Shown piece by piece: positions 1-9,009 of a stretch of 64,000 nucleotides of DNA (within the stretch, counting starts at the first letter, position 1; every line of letters begins with the position of its first letter). The position numbers and the translations under genes were made by a program. Source of the stretch: JBNAGF01 sp049801055. Its GTDB lineage: Bacteria > Pseudomonadota > Alphaproteobacteria > Rhodobacterales > Rhodobacteraceae. The stretch covers positions 303,364 to 367,363 of the forward strand of contig NZ_JBNAGF010000004.1 of NCBI RefSeq assembly GCF_049801055.1, read 5' to 3'. The notes under the pieces were generated by a model that was given only the letters and a program-made list of their open reading frames with translations, ran no database searches and had not been told where the DNA came from.

Positions 1-461
1 GTCAGATCCCACTCGCGCCAAGGTGCGATCACCTTGATGTCAGGATTTAGCGCATACGCCGCCAGCTCGAACCGAACTTGATCATTGCCCTTGCCGGTCG
101 CCCCGTGTGCAACGGCATCTGCACCGGTTTCCTCGGCAATCTCGATTAGGCGCTTGGAAATGAGGGGGCGGGCAATCGAGGTGCCAAGCAGGTAAAGCCC
201 CTCGTAGACCGCGTTGGCGCGGAACATGGGGAATACGAAATCGCGAACAAATTCTTCTCGGATATCCTCGATGTAAATATTCTCGGGCTTGATCCCCAAC
301 AGCTCCGCTTTCTGACGGGCCGGCTCCAGCTCTTCACCCTGGCCCAAATCAGCGGTGAAGGTGACAACCTCGCAGCCGTATTCGGTTTGCAGCCATTTCA
401 AGATGATCGAAGTATCAAGGCCTCCGGAATAGGCCAGAACAACTTTCTTGGGCGCGGACAT
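1..461 (-). CDS. argG: argininosuccinate synthase, 5' part (runs off the left edge)
   Basis: Argininosuccinate synthase joins citrulline and aspartate with ATP in arginine biosynthesis, in the cytoplasm. Translating the minus strand from the ATG at 461 gives an uninterrupted 153-codon N-terminus to the window edge. It starts MSAPKKVVLAYSGGLDTS, where SGGLDTS is the PP-loop ATP-binding signature, and continues with typical segments such as TFTADLGQG, GTSIARPLI and AHGATGKGNDQVRFE. The family is about 400 residues, so roughly 60% of the gene lies outside. It is divergent from ilvA across about 150 nt. Identification is secure; only the 3' end is unseen. Confidence 0.96.
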   Translation of the reverse strand, partial: MSAPKKVVLAYSGGLDTSIILKWLQTEYGCEVVTFTADLGQGEELEPARQKAELLGIKPENIYIEDIREEFVRDFVFPMFRANAVYEGLYLLGTSIARPLISKRLIEIAEETGADAVAHGATGKGNDQVRFELAAYALNPDIKVIAPWREWDL

Positions 462-615
462 CTGACTTCCCTCTATGCGAATGACGCTTGGCCACTAACG
501 GGTTTTGAACGTGGGGGCAAGTTCGTGTGTTTGTAGAGGGCCGGGTTTGCAGCAGATACTCGGTATTCATATGTATTCCTTGCGTGTATCCCGCCGATGC
601 GTCAGTGAAACGAAC

Positions 616-1839
616 ATGAGTGACTTCATCAAACGCGCCCGCGCAGCCGAGCAGGCAATGCGATCTGTATTTCCGGCAACACCGCTGCAGAGAAATGTAC
701 TTTTGTCTGAACGCTACGACGCTGATATCTGGCTCAAGCGCGAGGATCTGAGCCCGGTCCGGTCCTACAAGATCCGCGGTGCCTTCAATGCGATGCGCAA
801 GCAGGATGGACAGGATCTGTTTGTCTGTGCGAGTGCGGGAAACCATGCTCAAGGTGTCGCCTTCATGTGTAAACACATGGGCGTAAAAGGTGTGATCTTC
901 ATGCCGGTGACAACACCACAGCAGAAGATTCAAAAGACGCGGATGTTTGGCGGAGATCATGTCGAAATTCACCTGACGGGCGATTACTTTGATGATTGTC
1001 TGGGCGCCGCACAGGATTGGAGCGCTGAGAAGGGAGGATATTTCTTGTCCCCTTTCGACGATATGGATGTGATCGAGGGGCAAGCATCGATTGCGGTCGA
1101 GATCGAAGCCGAGTTGGGCGTTCCGGATCACGTTATATTGCCAGTTGGCGGTGGGGGTATGTCAGCTGGTGTGACGACCTGGTTTGGTGATCGAACCCAC
1201 TGCCTGTTTTCCGAACCAGCTGGTGGCGCTTGTCTGAGGGCCGCATTGGCGGCAGGTCATCCAACAACGCTCGATCACGTGGACACATTTGTGGATGGTG
1301 CCGCGGTTGGCAGAATCGGTCAGAAGCCCTTTGATCTATTGCGTGACCGACACCTGTCGGACGTTCTAGTGCTCAGCGAAGATCGGATATGCGCTACGAT
1401 TCTGGAGCTGTTGAACGTTGAAGGAATCGTATTGGAACCTGCTGGCGCGCTGGCCGTTGAAGCCGTTGGCGAAGTGCAGAGCTTCATCCGCGGCAAGACA
1501 GTGGTTTGTGTTACTTCGGGCGGGAACTTTGATTTCGAACGGCTGCCCGAAGTCAAGGAACGGGCGCAAAGGTACTCAGGAGTAAAAAAATACTTCATTC
1601 TTCGACTGCCTCAGCGACCCGGCGCCCTGAAGGAATTTCTTGGAATCCTCGGTCCCGACGACGATATTGCACGGTTCGAGTATATGAAGAAATCCGCGCG
1701 AAATTTCGGGTCGGTCTTAATCGGAATCGAAACCAGCAAGCCAGAAAATTTCGTCCGGTTGTTTGCCCATCTTGATGACGCGGGCTTTACCTATACCGAC
1801 ATTACGAATGACGAGACGCTCGCCCAGTTTGTTATCTGA
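616..1839 (+). CDS. ilvA: threonine ammonia-lyase (biosynthetic type, with C-terminal ACT-like domain)
   Basis: PLP enzyme that deaminates threonine to 2-oxobutanoate, the first step towards isoleucine. The 407-residue protein has the PLP lysine motif SYKIRGAF (K52), the phosphate-binding glycine loop VGGGGMSAG, and the SGGNFDF motif near the end of the catalytic part. A short regulatory ACT-like domain follows from about residue 325 (ILRLPQRPGALKEFLG). The length fits the short Bacillus-type IlvA rather than the 500-residue E. coli enzyme. The ATG at 616 is preferred over an in-frame ATG-less extension to 505, because MSDFIKRARAAEQ matches the expected family N-terminus. Feedback control by isoleucine is typical of the family and is inferred here. 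Confidence 0.93.
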   Translation: MSDFIKRARAAEQAMRSVFPATPLQRNVLLSERYDADIWLKREDLSPVRSYKIRGAFNAMRKQDGQDLFVCASAGNHAQGVAFMCKHMGVKGVIFMPVTTPQQKIQKTRMFGGDHVEIHLTGDYFDDCLGAAQDWSAEKGGYFLSPFDDMDVIEGQASIAVEIEAELGVPDHVILPVGGGGMSAGVTTWFGDRTHCLFSEPAGGACLRAALAAGHPTTLDHVDTFVDGAAVGRIGQKPFDLLRDRHLSDVLVLSEDRICATILELLNVEGIVLEPAGALAVEAVGEVQSFIRGKTVVCVTSGGNFDFERLPEVKERAQRYSGVKKYFILRLPQRPGALKEFLGILGPDDDIARFEYMKKSARNFGSVLIGIETSKPENFVRLFAHLDDAGFTYTDITNDETLAQFVI

Positions 1840-1948
1840 GCGGACGGTCAGCCGCCGCGTTTCTTCTTTGGCGATGGGGTAGGATCTTGGCGTCGTTTGT
1901 CCGAGCTGGGTGGCGACGTCAGGTGAGATCTACAAGTTGGCGGCTCGT

Positions 1949-2314
1949 TCAGGTGGTGGTTTCGCCATTTAGGCCGGACATGAAACAGTCTCTGGAAAGG
2001 GTGTAGCATTCGATAATTGAGGGAAGGTCCACTTCGCTGGCTCTGCTTTCAGATGAGAGCCGTTCACCGTCCTGACACAATGCCGAGAAATCGTTGAACC
2101 CAAGGTTGAGCGCACTGCCCTTTAGAAAATGCAGATCCTGCTCAAGTTTTGCTCGGTCAGAAAGCGCCTCGAGCCGGTCAATCACATCCTGAACTTCTTC
2201 GAGGAACAGGTCGACGACCTCGGCGAAATCGTCGCTACCGACTTCATCCTTCAATTCCTGCACCCTGTCCCAATCGATCATGGCACTGCCCAATTCATTA
2301 TTCGGTTCGCTCAT
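1949..2314 (-). CDS. HPt domain phosphotransfer protein
   Basis: A 121-residue single-domain histidine phosphotransfer protein. The family motif HxxKG is present as HFLKGSALNLGF with the candidate phospho-histidine at H62, inside an all-helical, acidic sequence. Such proteins shuttle phosphate between a hybrid kinase receiver and a response regulator. No histidine kinase is nearby. The divergent neighbour starts 110 nt away and carries a receiver domain fused to a PP2C-type phosphatase, so that receiver is an obvious candidate partner (inference). An internal ATG at codon 12 (MIDWDRVQEL) is an alternative start. Confidence 0.85.
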   Translation of the reverse strand: MSEPNNELGSAMIDWDRVQELKDEVGSDDFAEVVDLFLEEVQDVIDRLEALSDRAKLEQDLHFLKGSALNLGFNDFSALCQDGERLSSESRASEVDLPSIIECYTLSRDCFMSGLNGETTT

Positions 2315-2424
2315 TCAGGCGTGCCGACATGAACAGGCAGTTAACCGACAAGGTTCACGTTCTTAGAATTTTCCATTTCACACGAAATTAAGGAGCAAAG
2401 GTTACGGCTGAACGCGGAGTAGAT

Positions 2425-3711
2425 TTGTTAGGGCATCACGTGTTGCAGGACAGGAAACCGGCAGTTCAATCCGGAAGGGAATCCGGCGCCATTCGGCAGG
2501 TTCTTGTCGTTGATGACAGCCGGCTTCAAAGACGAATTCTCGCAAGTTCCCTGAAAAAGTGGGGTTTTGAAGTATTCGAAGCCGATAGTGGTGAGGCCGC
2601 GATGCAATTTTGTGCTGAAACCATGCCTGATCTGGTGTTGAGCGACTGGATGATGCCGGGAATGAGCGGGTTGGAGTTTTGCAGTGTTTTTCGAAAACTG
2701 CGGGCGGATGACTATGGCTATTTCATTTTGCTGACCTCCAAGAGTGAGAAGAATGATGTTGCTCAGGGTTTGGATGCTGGCGCGGACGATTTTCTGACCA
2801 AGCCGGTCAACGCTGATGAGCTGCGAGCCCGTATTTCAGCGGGTGACCGAATCCTTGGGATGCAGCGCGAGCTCAGCAAGAAAAACACGATGATCTCGGA
2901 TACCTTGCAGGAGTTGCAAACACTCTACGACGCCATCGATCAGGATTTGATTCAGGCCCGCAAGATTCAGGAATCCCTCGTTCCGGAACTGACACGTGAT
3001 TTTGGGAATTCACGCGTTAGCCTTCTACTCAAACCCTGTGGTCACATTGGTGGGGATCTGGTGGGAATGTTTTCGCCGGCTGAACATCTTGTCGGATTCT
3101 ATAGCATTGACGTGTCTGGGCATGGGATCACCTCTGCAATGATGACAGCACGGCTAGGAGGTTATCTTTCCAGCCGGTACTTCGACCAAAACGTTGCTAT
3201 GGAAAAGCCAAACGGTGAACATTATGAACTCCGACCCCCGGAAACCGTCGCGGAATTGCTCAACACGCGTCTGGTCTCGGATCGGGGTATCGAAGAGTAC
3301 TTTACCATGGTCTACGGGATCGCCGATCTGCGCAGTGGTGTGGTAAATATGGTTCAGGCCGGTCATCCACATCCACTCCTGCTGCGCAAGGACGGGACGC
3401 ATGAATTTCTCGGTGATGGTGGCGTTCCGGTCGGTTTGCTTCCGGATATCGGATACAAGCAGTTCGAAACGCGCATGGAGCCAGGTGAGAAGCTCTTGTT
3501 TTATTCCGACGGGTTCACCGAGTGCAGGCTCAACACAGGCGCAATGCTTGAGCCCGAGGGCTTGGTGGGTCTAATACAACGCTGTGATCAGGACAAAAAA
3601 GGGACAGAGTTTCTTGATGATCTGTTCGAAAACCTGTCCTCAGTAATGTCTGCGGAAATCGGAATGGAAGACGATGTTTCCGCAACATTTTTTGAATTCA
3701 ACAGGCCTTAG
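2425..3711 (+). CDS. response regulator with SpoIIE/PP2C-type serine phosphatase output
   Basis: A 428-residue two-domain signalling protein. Residues about 25-140 form a receiver (VLVVDDSRLQ, phospho-acceptor D74 in LSDWMMPGMSG, conserved K in FLTKPVN). A short coiled segment with ARKIQESLVP leads into a PP2C/SpoIIE phosphatase domain from about 190 (GGDLVGMF, DVSGHGITSAM, YSDGFTEC, MEDDVSATF), with the metal-binding aspartates present. Proteins of this design dephosphorylate anti-sigma antagonists in partner-switching systems; RbaY of Rhodobacter capsulatus has this architecture. No in-frame ATG precedes the receiver, so the start is a TTG at 2425 behind GGAG with 5-nt spacing. The 3' end overlaps the convergent Nudix gene by 4 nt. 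Confidence 0.88.
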   Translation: MLGHHVLQDRKPAVQSGRESGAIRQVLVVDDSRLQRRILASSLKKWGFEVFEADSGEAAMQFCAETMPDLVLSDWMMPGMSGLEFCSVFRKLRADDYGYFILLTSKSEKNDVAQGLDAGADDFLTKPVNADELRARISAGDRILGMQRELSKKNTMISDTLQELQTLYDAIDQDLIQARKIQESLVPELTRDFGNSRVSLLLKPCGHIGGDLVGMFSPAEHLVGFYSIDVSGHGITSAMMTARLGGYLSSRYFDQNVAMEKPNGEHYELRPPETVAELLNTRLVSDRGIEEYFTMVYGIADLRSGVVNMVQAGHPHPLLLRKDGTHEFLGDGGVPVGLLPDIGYKQFETRMEPGEKLLFYSDGFTECRLNTGAMLEPEGLVGLIQRCDQDKKGTEFLDDLFENLSSVMSAEIGMEDDVSATFFEFNRP

Positions 3712-4163
3712 TCCGGGCGGCTTCCGGACAGTGCAAATTCAAGCGCAAAGTGGCGATCCCCGGGGTTACCGAGCATTTGGGCAGCAACTATGGCCTCCAT
3801 CCAGATCGCTTCGTGGCCCTCCTCGCTTGGCGGTCCAAGACGAGCGACTGGCCTAGCGTGGTAGATGTGGCAGATCTTGTCAGCCCACATGTCGTACTCC
3901 GGCATATAAACAAAACGGCGGAATGCGCCGATCCGAAGCGGTCGGGCGATGCGCCATCCGGTTTCTTCGAAAACCTCTCGATGCAAAGCGGTGATGGGAG
4001 ACTCACCAGGATCAATTCCGCCACCAGGAAGCTGCAGATCAGGACCAGGATCTGCTTGGCAAGTTAGCAGCAGCGAACTCCCTTGGGGCAAAATCGCATA
4101 AACTCCGGCACGATGAATGTACTTTCGACCAGCTTCCGGGCTTTCTCCAAACCGTCTGATCAT
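3708..4163 (-). CDS. Nudix hydrolase
   Basis: A small cytoplasmic hydrolase of nucleoside diphosphates linked to another moiety. The Nudix box GX5EX7REUXEEXGU is complete: GGIDPGES, then HREVFEETGW. The 151-residue protein starts MIRRFGESPEAGRKY; a start five codons upstream at 4178 is also possible. The substrate cannot be read from the sequence. It converges with the phosphatase gene (4-nt overlap) and is divergent from hslO. Confidence 0.85.
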   Translation of the reverse strand: MIRRFGESPEAGRKYIHRAGVYAILPQGSSLLLTCQADPGPDLQLPGGGIDPGESPITALHREVFEETGWRIARPLRIGAFRRFVYMPEYDMWADKICHIYHARPVARLGPPSEEGHEAIWMEAIVAAQMLGNPGDRHFALEFALSGSRPD

Positions 4164-4238
4164 CCCGCCCCCTTTCATCCTTGCTTGCCCAGCCTATATA
4201 GGCGCGGTATGCCAACCTGTGGCGTGTAAGGAAACCCC

Positions 4239-5225
4239 ATGAACCTCGGAAACAAACTCGCGTGGGACGATACCGTCCTGCCCTTTCAGCTTGATGCATC
4301 GGATATGCGCGGCCGGGTGGCCCGATTGGATGGCGTGCTCAGCGGTATCCTGAAACAGCATGACTATCCCGAGCCGGTTGAGGCGCTGGTGGCGGAAATG
4401 GCTTTGCTCACTGCTTTGATCGGGCAGACAATCGGGCTGCGCTGGAAACTGTCTTTGCAGGTTCAGTCCAAGGGTGCGGTTCGCATGATCGCCACCGACT
4501 ATTACGCTCCACAAGAAGAGGGCGAGACCGCGCGGATCAGGGCTTACGCTAGTTTTGACCGGGATCGGCTCGCAGACGGGGCACCGTTTGATCTGGTCGG
4601 CGAAGGGTACTTCGCGATCCTGATTGATCAGGGTGCGGGTACACAGCCTTATCAGGGGATCACGCCGATTGCCGGCGGATCACTTAGTGCGTGTGCCGAG
4701 GCCTATTTTGCTCAATCCGAACAGTTGCCGACTCGTTTCTCGCTCAGTTTTGGTCAGTCTACCGAACCCGGATCCGGCACGCATTGGCGCGCCGGTGGTA
4801 TCATGCTGCAACATATGCCCAAGGCGTCTCCGTTTGCAGCCAGTGGCGAAGGGTCTGGCGACGTCCTACAAGCCACGGATCTTCTGGAAGGCGAAGAGGG
4901 AGAGAACTGGAGCAGGGTCAACATTCTACTTGATACAGTAGAGGATCTGGAGCTCATCGGCCCATCGGTTTCGGCCACCGACCTTTTGGTCCGCCTGTTC
5001 CACGAGGAGCAACCGCGGGTTTTCGATTCCCAACAAGTCCGGTTCGGATGCACCTGTTCCGAAGACCGGGTGCGGCAAAGCCTGTCGATCTACTCGGTCA
5101 AAGATATCGAGAAAATGACGACGGACGATGGCCGTGTAACCGCCGATTGTCAGTTTTGCAGCGCTCACTACGAACTTGATCCCAAGACCCTGGGGTTTGA
5201 TGCGGAACAGCCAGACAGTGACTGA
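4239..5225 (+). CDS. hslO: Hsp33 redox-regulated holdase chaperone
   Basis: Hsp33 is a cytoplasmic chaperone switched on by oxidation, which releases zinc from four cysteines and exposes a substrate-binding surface. The 328-residue protein has the N-terminal Hsp33 fold signatures (ALLTALIGQTIG, ADGAPFDLVGEGYFAI, QPYQGITP) and the C-terminal redox switch as CxC (FGCTCSEDRV) and CxxC (DCQFCSAHYEL), so all four zinc ligands are intact. The next gene, a CoA-type Nudix hydrolase, starts inside its 3' end, which suggests translational coupling. Confidence 0.95.
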   Translation: MNLGNKLAWDDTVLPFQLDASDMRGRVARLDGVLSGILKQHDYPEPVEALVAEMALLTALIGQTIGLRWKLSLQVQSKGAVRMIATDYYAPQEEGETARIRAYASFDRDRLADGAPFDLVGEGYFAILIDQGAGTQPYQGITPIAGGSLSACAEAYFAQSEQLPTRFSLSFGQSTEPGSGTHWRAGGIMLQHMPKASPFAASGEGSGDVLQATDLLEGEEGENWSRVNILLDTVEDLELIGPSVSATDLLVRLFHEEQPRVFDSQQVRFGCTCSEDRVRQSLSIYSVKDIEKMTTDDGRVTADCQFCSAHYELDPKTLGFDAEQPDSD

Positions 5226-5814
5226 TCTTAGGCAGGAGCTTCTCGCTGCGTTGGCACAGCCCGGGTTCGGATCATCTGACTTCGATCTGAACCCCGATAC
5301 GGTTTTGCCAGAAAACCGGCGATTGCGACCTGCCGGTGTTCTGATTCCGATCGACGTAACCGGGTCTGAGGCTCGGGTGATCCTGACCAAGCGGTCATCC
5401 GCCCTCAAACACCATCCGGGTCAGATCGCCTTTCCCGGCGGAAAACAGGATGAGGGGGACCAGTCTGTCGTTGCCGCAGCCTTGCGTGAGGCTAATGAGG
5501 AAATTGGTCTGCCACAGGATCTTCCCGAAGTCTTGGGCCAATTGCCCGTCCATGAAACGGTTACCGGCTTCGAGGTGACGCCGGTTGTGGCGCTTGTCCA
5601 AGACAGGTTCGAGATCGCTCCTGAAGCCGGCGAGGTCGAAGAGGCGTTCTCGGTTCCCTTGAGACATCTTGCAGATGAGGAGCGCTATATCGTCGAAGCA
5701 CGCCGATGGCGGGGCGAATGGCGGCGCTATTATACCGTTCCGTTCGGACCATATTATATCTGGGGCGCGACGGCGCGAATCCTCCGTGGGCTGGCAGCAA
5801 GGATGGACCCATGA
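5200..5814 (+). CDS. Nudix hydrolase, probable CoA pyrophosphatase (NudL-like)
   Basis: A Nudix protein of about 204 residues. It carries the family-specific upstream motif (ALKHHPGQIAFPGGKQD) followed by the Nudix box core REANEEIGL. The LTKRSS...HPGQIAFPGG arrangement is typical of the UPF0035/CoA diphosphatase group, which cleaves CoA or oxidised CoA to 4'-phosphopantetheine and 3',5'-ADP. The ATG at 5200 overlaps the end of hslO by 26 nt; a GTG at 5218 is a closer alternative. Its stop overlaps the ATG of the next gene (ATGA). Grouping with Hsp33 fits a redox-damage housecleaning role (inference). Confidence 0.85.
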   Translation: MRNSQTVTDLRQELLAALAQPGFGSSDFDLNPDTVLPENRRLRPAGVLIPIDVTGSEARVILTKRSSALKHHPGQIAFPGGKQDEGDQSVVAAALREANEEIGLPQDLPEVLGQLPVHETVTGFEVTPVVALVQDRFEIAPEAGEVEEAFSVPLRHLADEERYIVEARRWRGEWRRYYTVPFGPYYIWGATARILRGLAARMDP

Positions 5815-6989
5815 CACGGATTTCGGATCCCTGGCTGAACCATCCTGCAACTCAGCGCGTTTGCCTTGCTCTCACCTCTGGCGGGGCCGCAGCCCTGTTT
5901 GTTGGTGGGTGTGTGCGGAACGCTTTGCTGGGTGTTCCGGTATCCGATATCGACATTGCAACTGATGCTCTGCCCGAGCGGGTGATTTCACTGGCCGATG
6001 CCGCTGGCATCAAAGCGGTGCCAACAGGTATCGAACATGGCACAGTCACGCTGGTCGAGGAGGGTATCCCGCATGAGGTGACCACTTTTCGGCGGGATAT
6101 TTCGACTGATGGCCGGCGCGCGGTTGTCGCCTTCGCGGCTCGCGTGGAGGAAGACGCCGCCCGTCGAGATTTCACCATGAACGCCTTGTATGCCAAACCC
6201 GACGGTTCCGTGCTTGATCCTTTGGGTGGGCTTCCTGATCTCGAGGGTCGCCGTGTGCGTTTTATCGGAACAGCTGAAAACCGAATTCGGGAGGATTATC
6301 TGCGATCCCTGCGCTACTTCCGATTTCACGCTTGGTATGGCGATGCCGAGCAGGGGTTCGATCCTGTTGCACTGGATGCGATTGCGGCGAACGTAGATGG
6401 CCTGTCGTTGCTGTCCAAAGAACGCGTCGGAGCAGAATTGATGAAGCTTTGTGCAGCGCCTGATCCAGCTCCGTCGCTTGCGGCGATGCGGACCACGGGT
6501 GTCTTGGGTCAGCTTCTTCCCGGAGCCGACGACCGGGCTTTGGCACCCCTGATTCACTTTGAGTTGGAAACTGAGACAGACCCTGACCCTATCTTACGGC
6601 TGGCGACGCTAGGCCTCGAAGATCCCGGGCCGGCTCTGCGACTGAGCAAAGCGGACGGTCAACGCCTGATCCGGCTGAGACAGGCAGCGACCGGCACAGA
6701 GACCGCCGCCGAGCTCGCATATCGACTCGGAGCATCGGACAGCCTGTCTGCGTTGCTGTTGCGGGGCGCACTTTTGGAACAGCCGGTTGGGCGGGATATG
6801 TTCGATCAGATTGCGACAGGTGCCTGCGCAGAGTTTCCTGTTAAACCGGTGGATCTGATGCCGCGTCTTTCAGGTAAGGCGCTGGGCGACGCGCTGCGCG
6901 ATTTGGAAGCCACCTGGATCAAGTCAGGATTTCACCTTTCGCGCCAAGAGCTTTTGAGCACCATGGACGAGCCGCCCAAAGAGGGGTGA
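5811..6989 (+). CDS. cca: CCA tRNA nucleotidyltransferase (class II, poly(A) polymerase family)
   Basis: Adds or repairs the 3'-terminal CCA of tRNAs. The 392-residue protein has the class II nucleotidyltransferase signature (FVGGCVRNALLG followed by SDIDIATDA, with the two catalytic aspartates), the motif RRDFTMNALY, and the RNA-binding motif ENRIREDYLRSLRYFRFHA. The C-terminal half is the variable body and tail expected of alphaproteobacterial enzymes. The start at 5811 overlaps the upstream stop as ATGA, giving a hslO-Nudix-cca operon. A frame extension upstream to 5706 is only the shadow of the Nudix gene. Confidence 0.93.
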   Translation: MTRISDPWLNHPATQRVCLALTSGGAAALFVGGCVRNALLGVPVSDIDIATDALPERVISLADAAGIKAVPTGIEHGTVTLVEEGIPHEVTTFRRDISTDGRRAVVAFAARVEEDAARRDFTMNALYAKPDGSVLDPLGGLPDLEGRRVRFIGTAENRIREDYLRSLRYFRFHAWYGDAEQGFDPVALDAIAANVDGLSLLSKERVGAELMKLCAAPDPAPSLAAMRTTGVLGQLLPGADDRALAPLIHFELETETDPDPILRLATLGLEDPGPALRLSKADGQRLIRLRQAATGTETAAELAYRLGASDSLSALLLRGALLEQPVGRDMFDQIATGACAEFPVKPVDLMPRLSGKALGDALRDLEATWIKSGFHLSRQELLSTMDEPPKEG

Positions 6990-7170
6990 CAAGTTCCACT
7001 TTTTGGGATTAGGCTGCGGTTACTCCATGCCGGAGGGGTGCGAATGTATTACGGGATCTGGAACAGCATCGGCTGAACCCTGACTTTAGCGCAGCTAGTC
7101 CCTGTGTCGAACGGGTCGTCAGCCCTTTCGCATTCGTCTTCTATTTCAAGCTCTGACCGGAGCCTCCGTC

Positions 7171-9009
7171 ATGTTTCGTTTCTTTGAAAATCTTGTCGAC
7201 CCCTTTGTGCCTTACGAAGAAGTTGATCGTCCTCCAACCCATCTATGGCCATTTCTGAAGGCCTACTCCCAACCATTCTGGAAGGTTTTTTTCTTTGCAG
7301 GGCTGTTGTCCGTCGTCGTTGCCGCCGTAGAGATCGGCCTCATTTCCTACATGGGCAGGATCGTCGACCTGCTCGACGGTGCGCCACAGACGGTTTGGGC
7401 GGAACATGGGTGGGAACTGATCCTTGTGGCCCTGTTCATCCTTCTGATCCGACCTGCCCTTCATGTGTTGGACGTGATGTTGCTGAACAATGCGGTGCTT
7501 CCGAATTTCGGAACCGTGATCCGCTGGCGGGCGCACAAGCATGTCTTGCGACAGTCTGTCGGTTGGTTTGAAAACGATTTCGCCGGGCGTATCGCAAACC
7601 GGATTATGCAGACCCCGCCCGCCGCCGGAGAGGTCGTGTTTCAGGTTTTCGATGCCATATCATTTTCACTGGCCTACCTGATTGGCGCGGCGGTTCTGTT
7701 GATGGCTGCCGATCCTCGCCTGTTGATCCCGTTGCTGATCTGGTTCGCGCTATACATGGCCCTAATCAAATGGACGGTGAAGCGGGTGGGCCCTGCCAGT
7801 CAGGCGGCTTCGGATGCGCGTTCGACCGTGACCGGCCGCGTGGTCGATAGTTATACCAATATCCATTCGGTCAAGATGTTTGCCCATCACGACCTCGAGC
7901 TTTCCTATGCAAAGGACGCAATCGAGAACACACGGCGCACATTCCAAACCGAAATGCGGATCTATACCGTCATGGATGCGGTTTTGGTCACGCTCAACGG
8001 ACTGCTGATTGTCGGCGTGGTTGGTTGGGCCGTAGTGCTCTGGATGCAAGGGCAGGCTTCTGTCGGGATCGTTGCTGCGGCGACGGCGCTGACGCTCAGG
8101 TTGAATGCCATGACCGGTTGGATCATGTGGGCATTGACGACGTTTTTCCGTCAACTCGGAGTAGTGGCTGAGGGGATGGAGACCATTGCCCAGCCCATCG
8201 ATCTCGTTGATGTGCCGGATGCCAAGCCGCTTGAGTACTCGGCTGGGCAAATTGAACTGCGCGGGTTGACCCACCATTATGGTCGAGAGGCCGGCGGTCT
8301 GGATCAGATCGACATGTTGATCCGCCCCGGTGAAAGGATCGGACTGATCGGCAGATCTGGTGCAGGTAAATCCACTTTGGTCAAATTGCTGCTCCGTTTC
8401 TACGATGCCGAAGGCGGCCAGATCCTTATCGACGGGCAGGATATAGCGCATGTGACCCAAGACAGTTTGCGCGCCCGGATTGGGATGGTGCAGCAGGATA
8501 GCTCTCTCCTGCACCGGACCGTTCGTGAAAACATCCTGTATGGCAGGCCGGATGCGACCGAAGATGAAATGATCGCCGCGGCCAAACAGGCCGAGGCCCA
8601 CGACTTCATCCTCGATTTGAGGGATCCGCAGGGTCGTAGCGGTTATGATGCCCATGTCGGCGAACGCGGTGTAAAGCTTTCGGGCGGGCAAAGGCAACGG
8701 GTGACCTTGGCCAGAGTAATCCTGAAAGATGCCCCGATCCTTGTGTTGGACGAGGCCACCTCGGCCCTTGATAGCGAGGTGGAAGCAGTAATTCAGGAAA
8801 CCCTTTATGGCATGATGAAGGGAAAAACGGTAATTGCCATTGCGCACCGGCTCTCCACCATTGCCCAGATGGATCGTATCCTGGTTATGGATCAGGGCCG
8901 GATCGTCGAAGAAGGAAGCCACACCGAGCTTTTGGCCCGAAATGGGCTATATGCGCAGTTCTGGACTCGCCAGTCAGGGGGGTTCCTGAATCCGGAGGCC
9001 GCAGAATGA
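7171..9009 (+). CDS. ABC exporter half-transporter (type IV, MsbA/MDR-like), first of a pair
   Basis: A 612-residue half-transporter with a fused N-terminal membrane domain of about six helices (to residue ~330) and a C-terminal ATPase. The ATPase has Walker A GRSGAGKST in residues 391-402, the signature LSGGQRQR at about 503, Walker B ILVLDEATSALD from 523, and a switch histidine in IAIAHRLST. Its ATG ends in the ATGA overlap with the next gene, a close paralogue, so the two probably form a heterodimeric exporter. The substrate is unknown; lipids, drugs or peptides are all possible for this family. Confidence 0.92.
   Translation: MFRFFENLVDPFVPYEEVDRPPTHLWPFLKAYSQPFWKVFFFAGLLSVVVAAVEIGLISYMGRIVDLLDGAPQTVWAEHGWELILVALFILLIRPALHVLDVMLLNNAVLPNFGTVIRWRAHKHVLRQSVGWFENDFAGRIANRIMQTPPAAGEVVFQVFDAISFSLAYLIGAAVLLMAADPRLLIPLLIWFALYMALIKWTVKRVGPASQAASDARSTVTGRVVDSYTNIHSVKMFAHHDLELSYAKDAIENTRRTFQTEMRIYTVMDAVLVTLNGLLIVGVVGWAVVLWMQGQASVGIVAAATALTLRLNAMTGWIMWALTTFFRQLGVVAEGMETIAQPIDLVDVPDAKPLEYSAGQIELRGLTHHYGREAGGLDQIDMLIRPGERIGLIGRSGAGKSTLVKLLLRFYDAEGGQILIDGQDIAHVTQDSLRARIGMVQQDSSLLHRTVRENILYGRPDATEDEMIAAAKQAEAHDFILDLRDPQGRSGYDAHVGERGVKLSGGQRQRVTLARVILKDAPILVLDEATSALDSEVEAVIQETLYGMMKGKTVIAIAHRLSTIAQMDRILVMDQGRIVEEGSHTELLARNGLYAQFWTRQSGGFLNPEAAE

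Noticed and set aside
6990..7170. 181-nt gap after cca as a possible RNA leader for the exporter pair
   Set aside because: No stable or paired elements stood out beyond background; only a promoter region is expected.
7762..8922. Long open frame on the minus strand (386 codons) inside the first ABC exporter gene
   Set aside because: It lies opposite a protein with complete ABC motifs, has no recognisable domain or ribosome binding site, and reflects codon bias of the sense strand.
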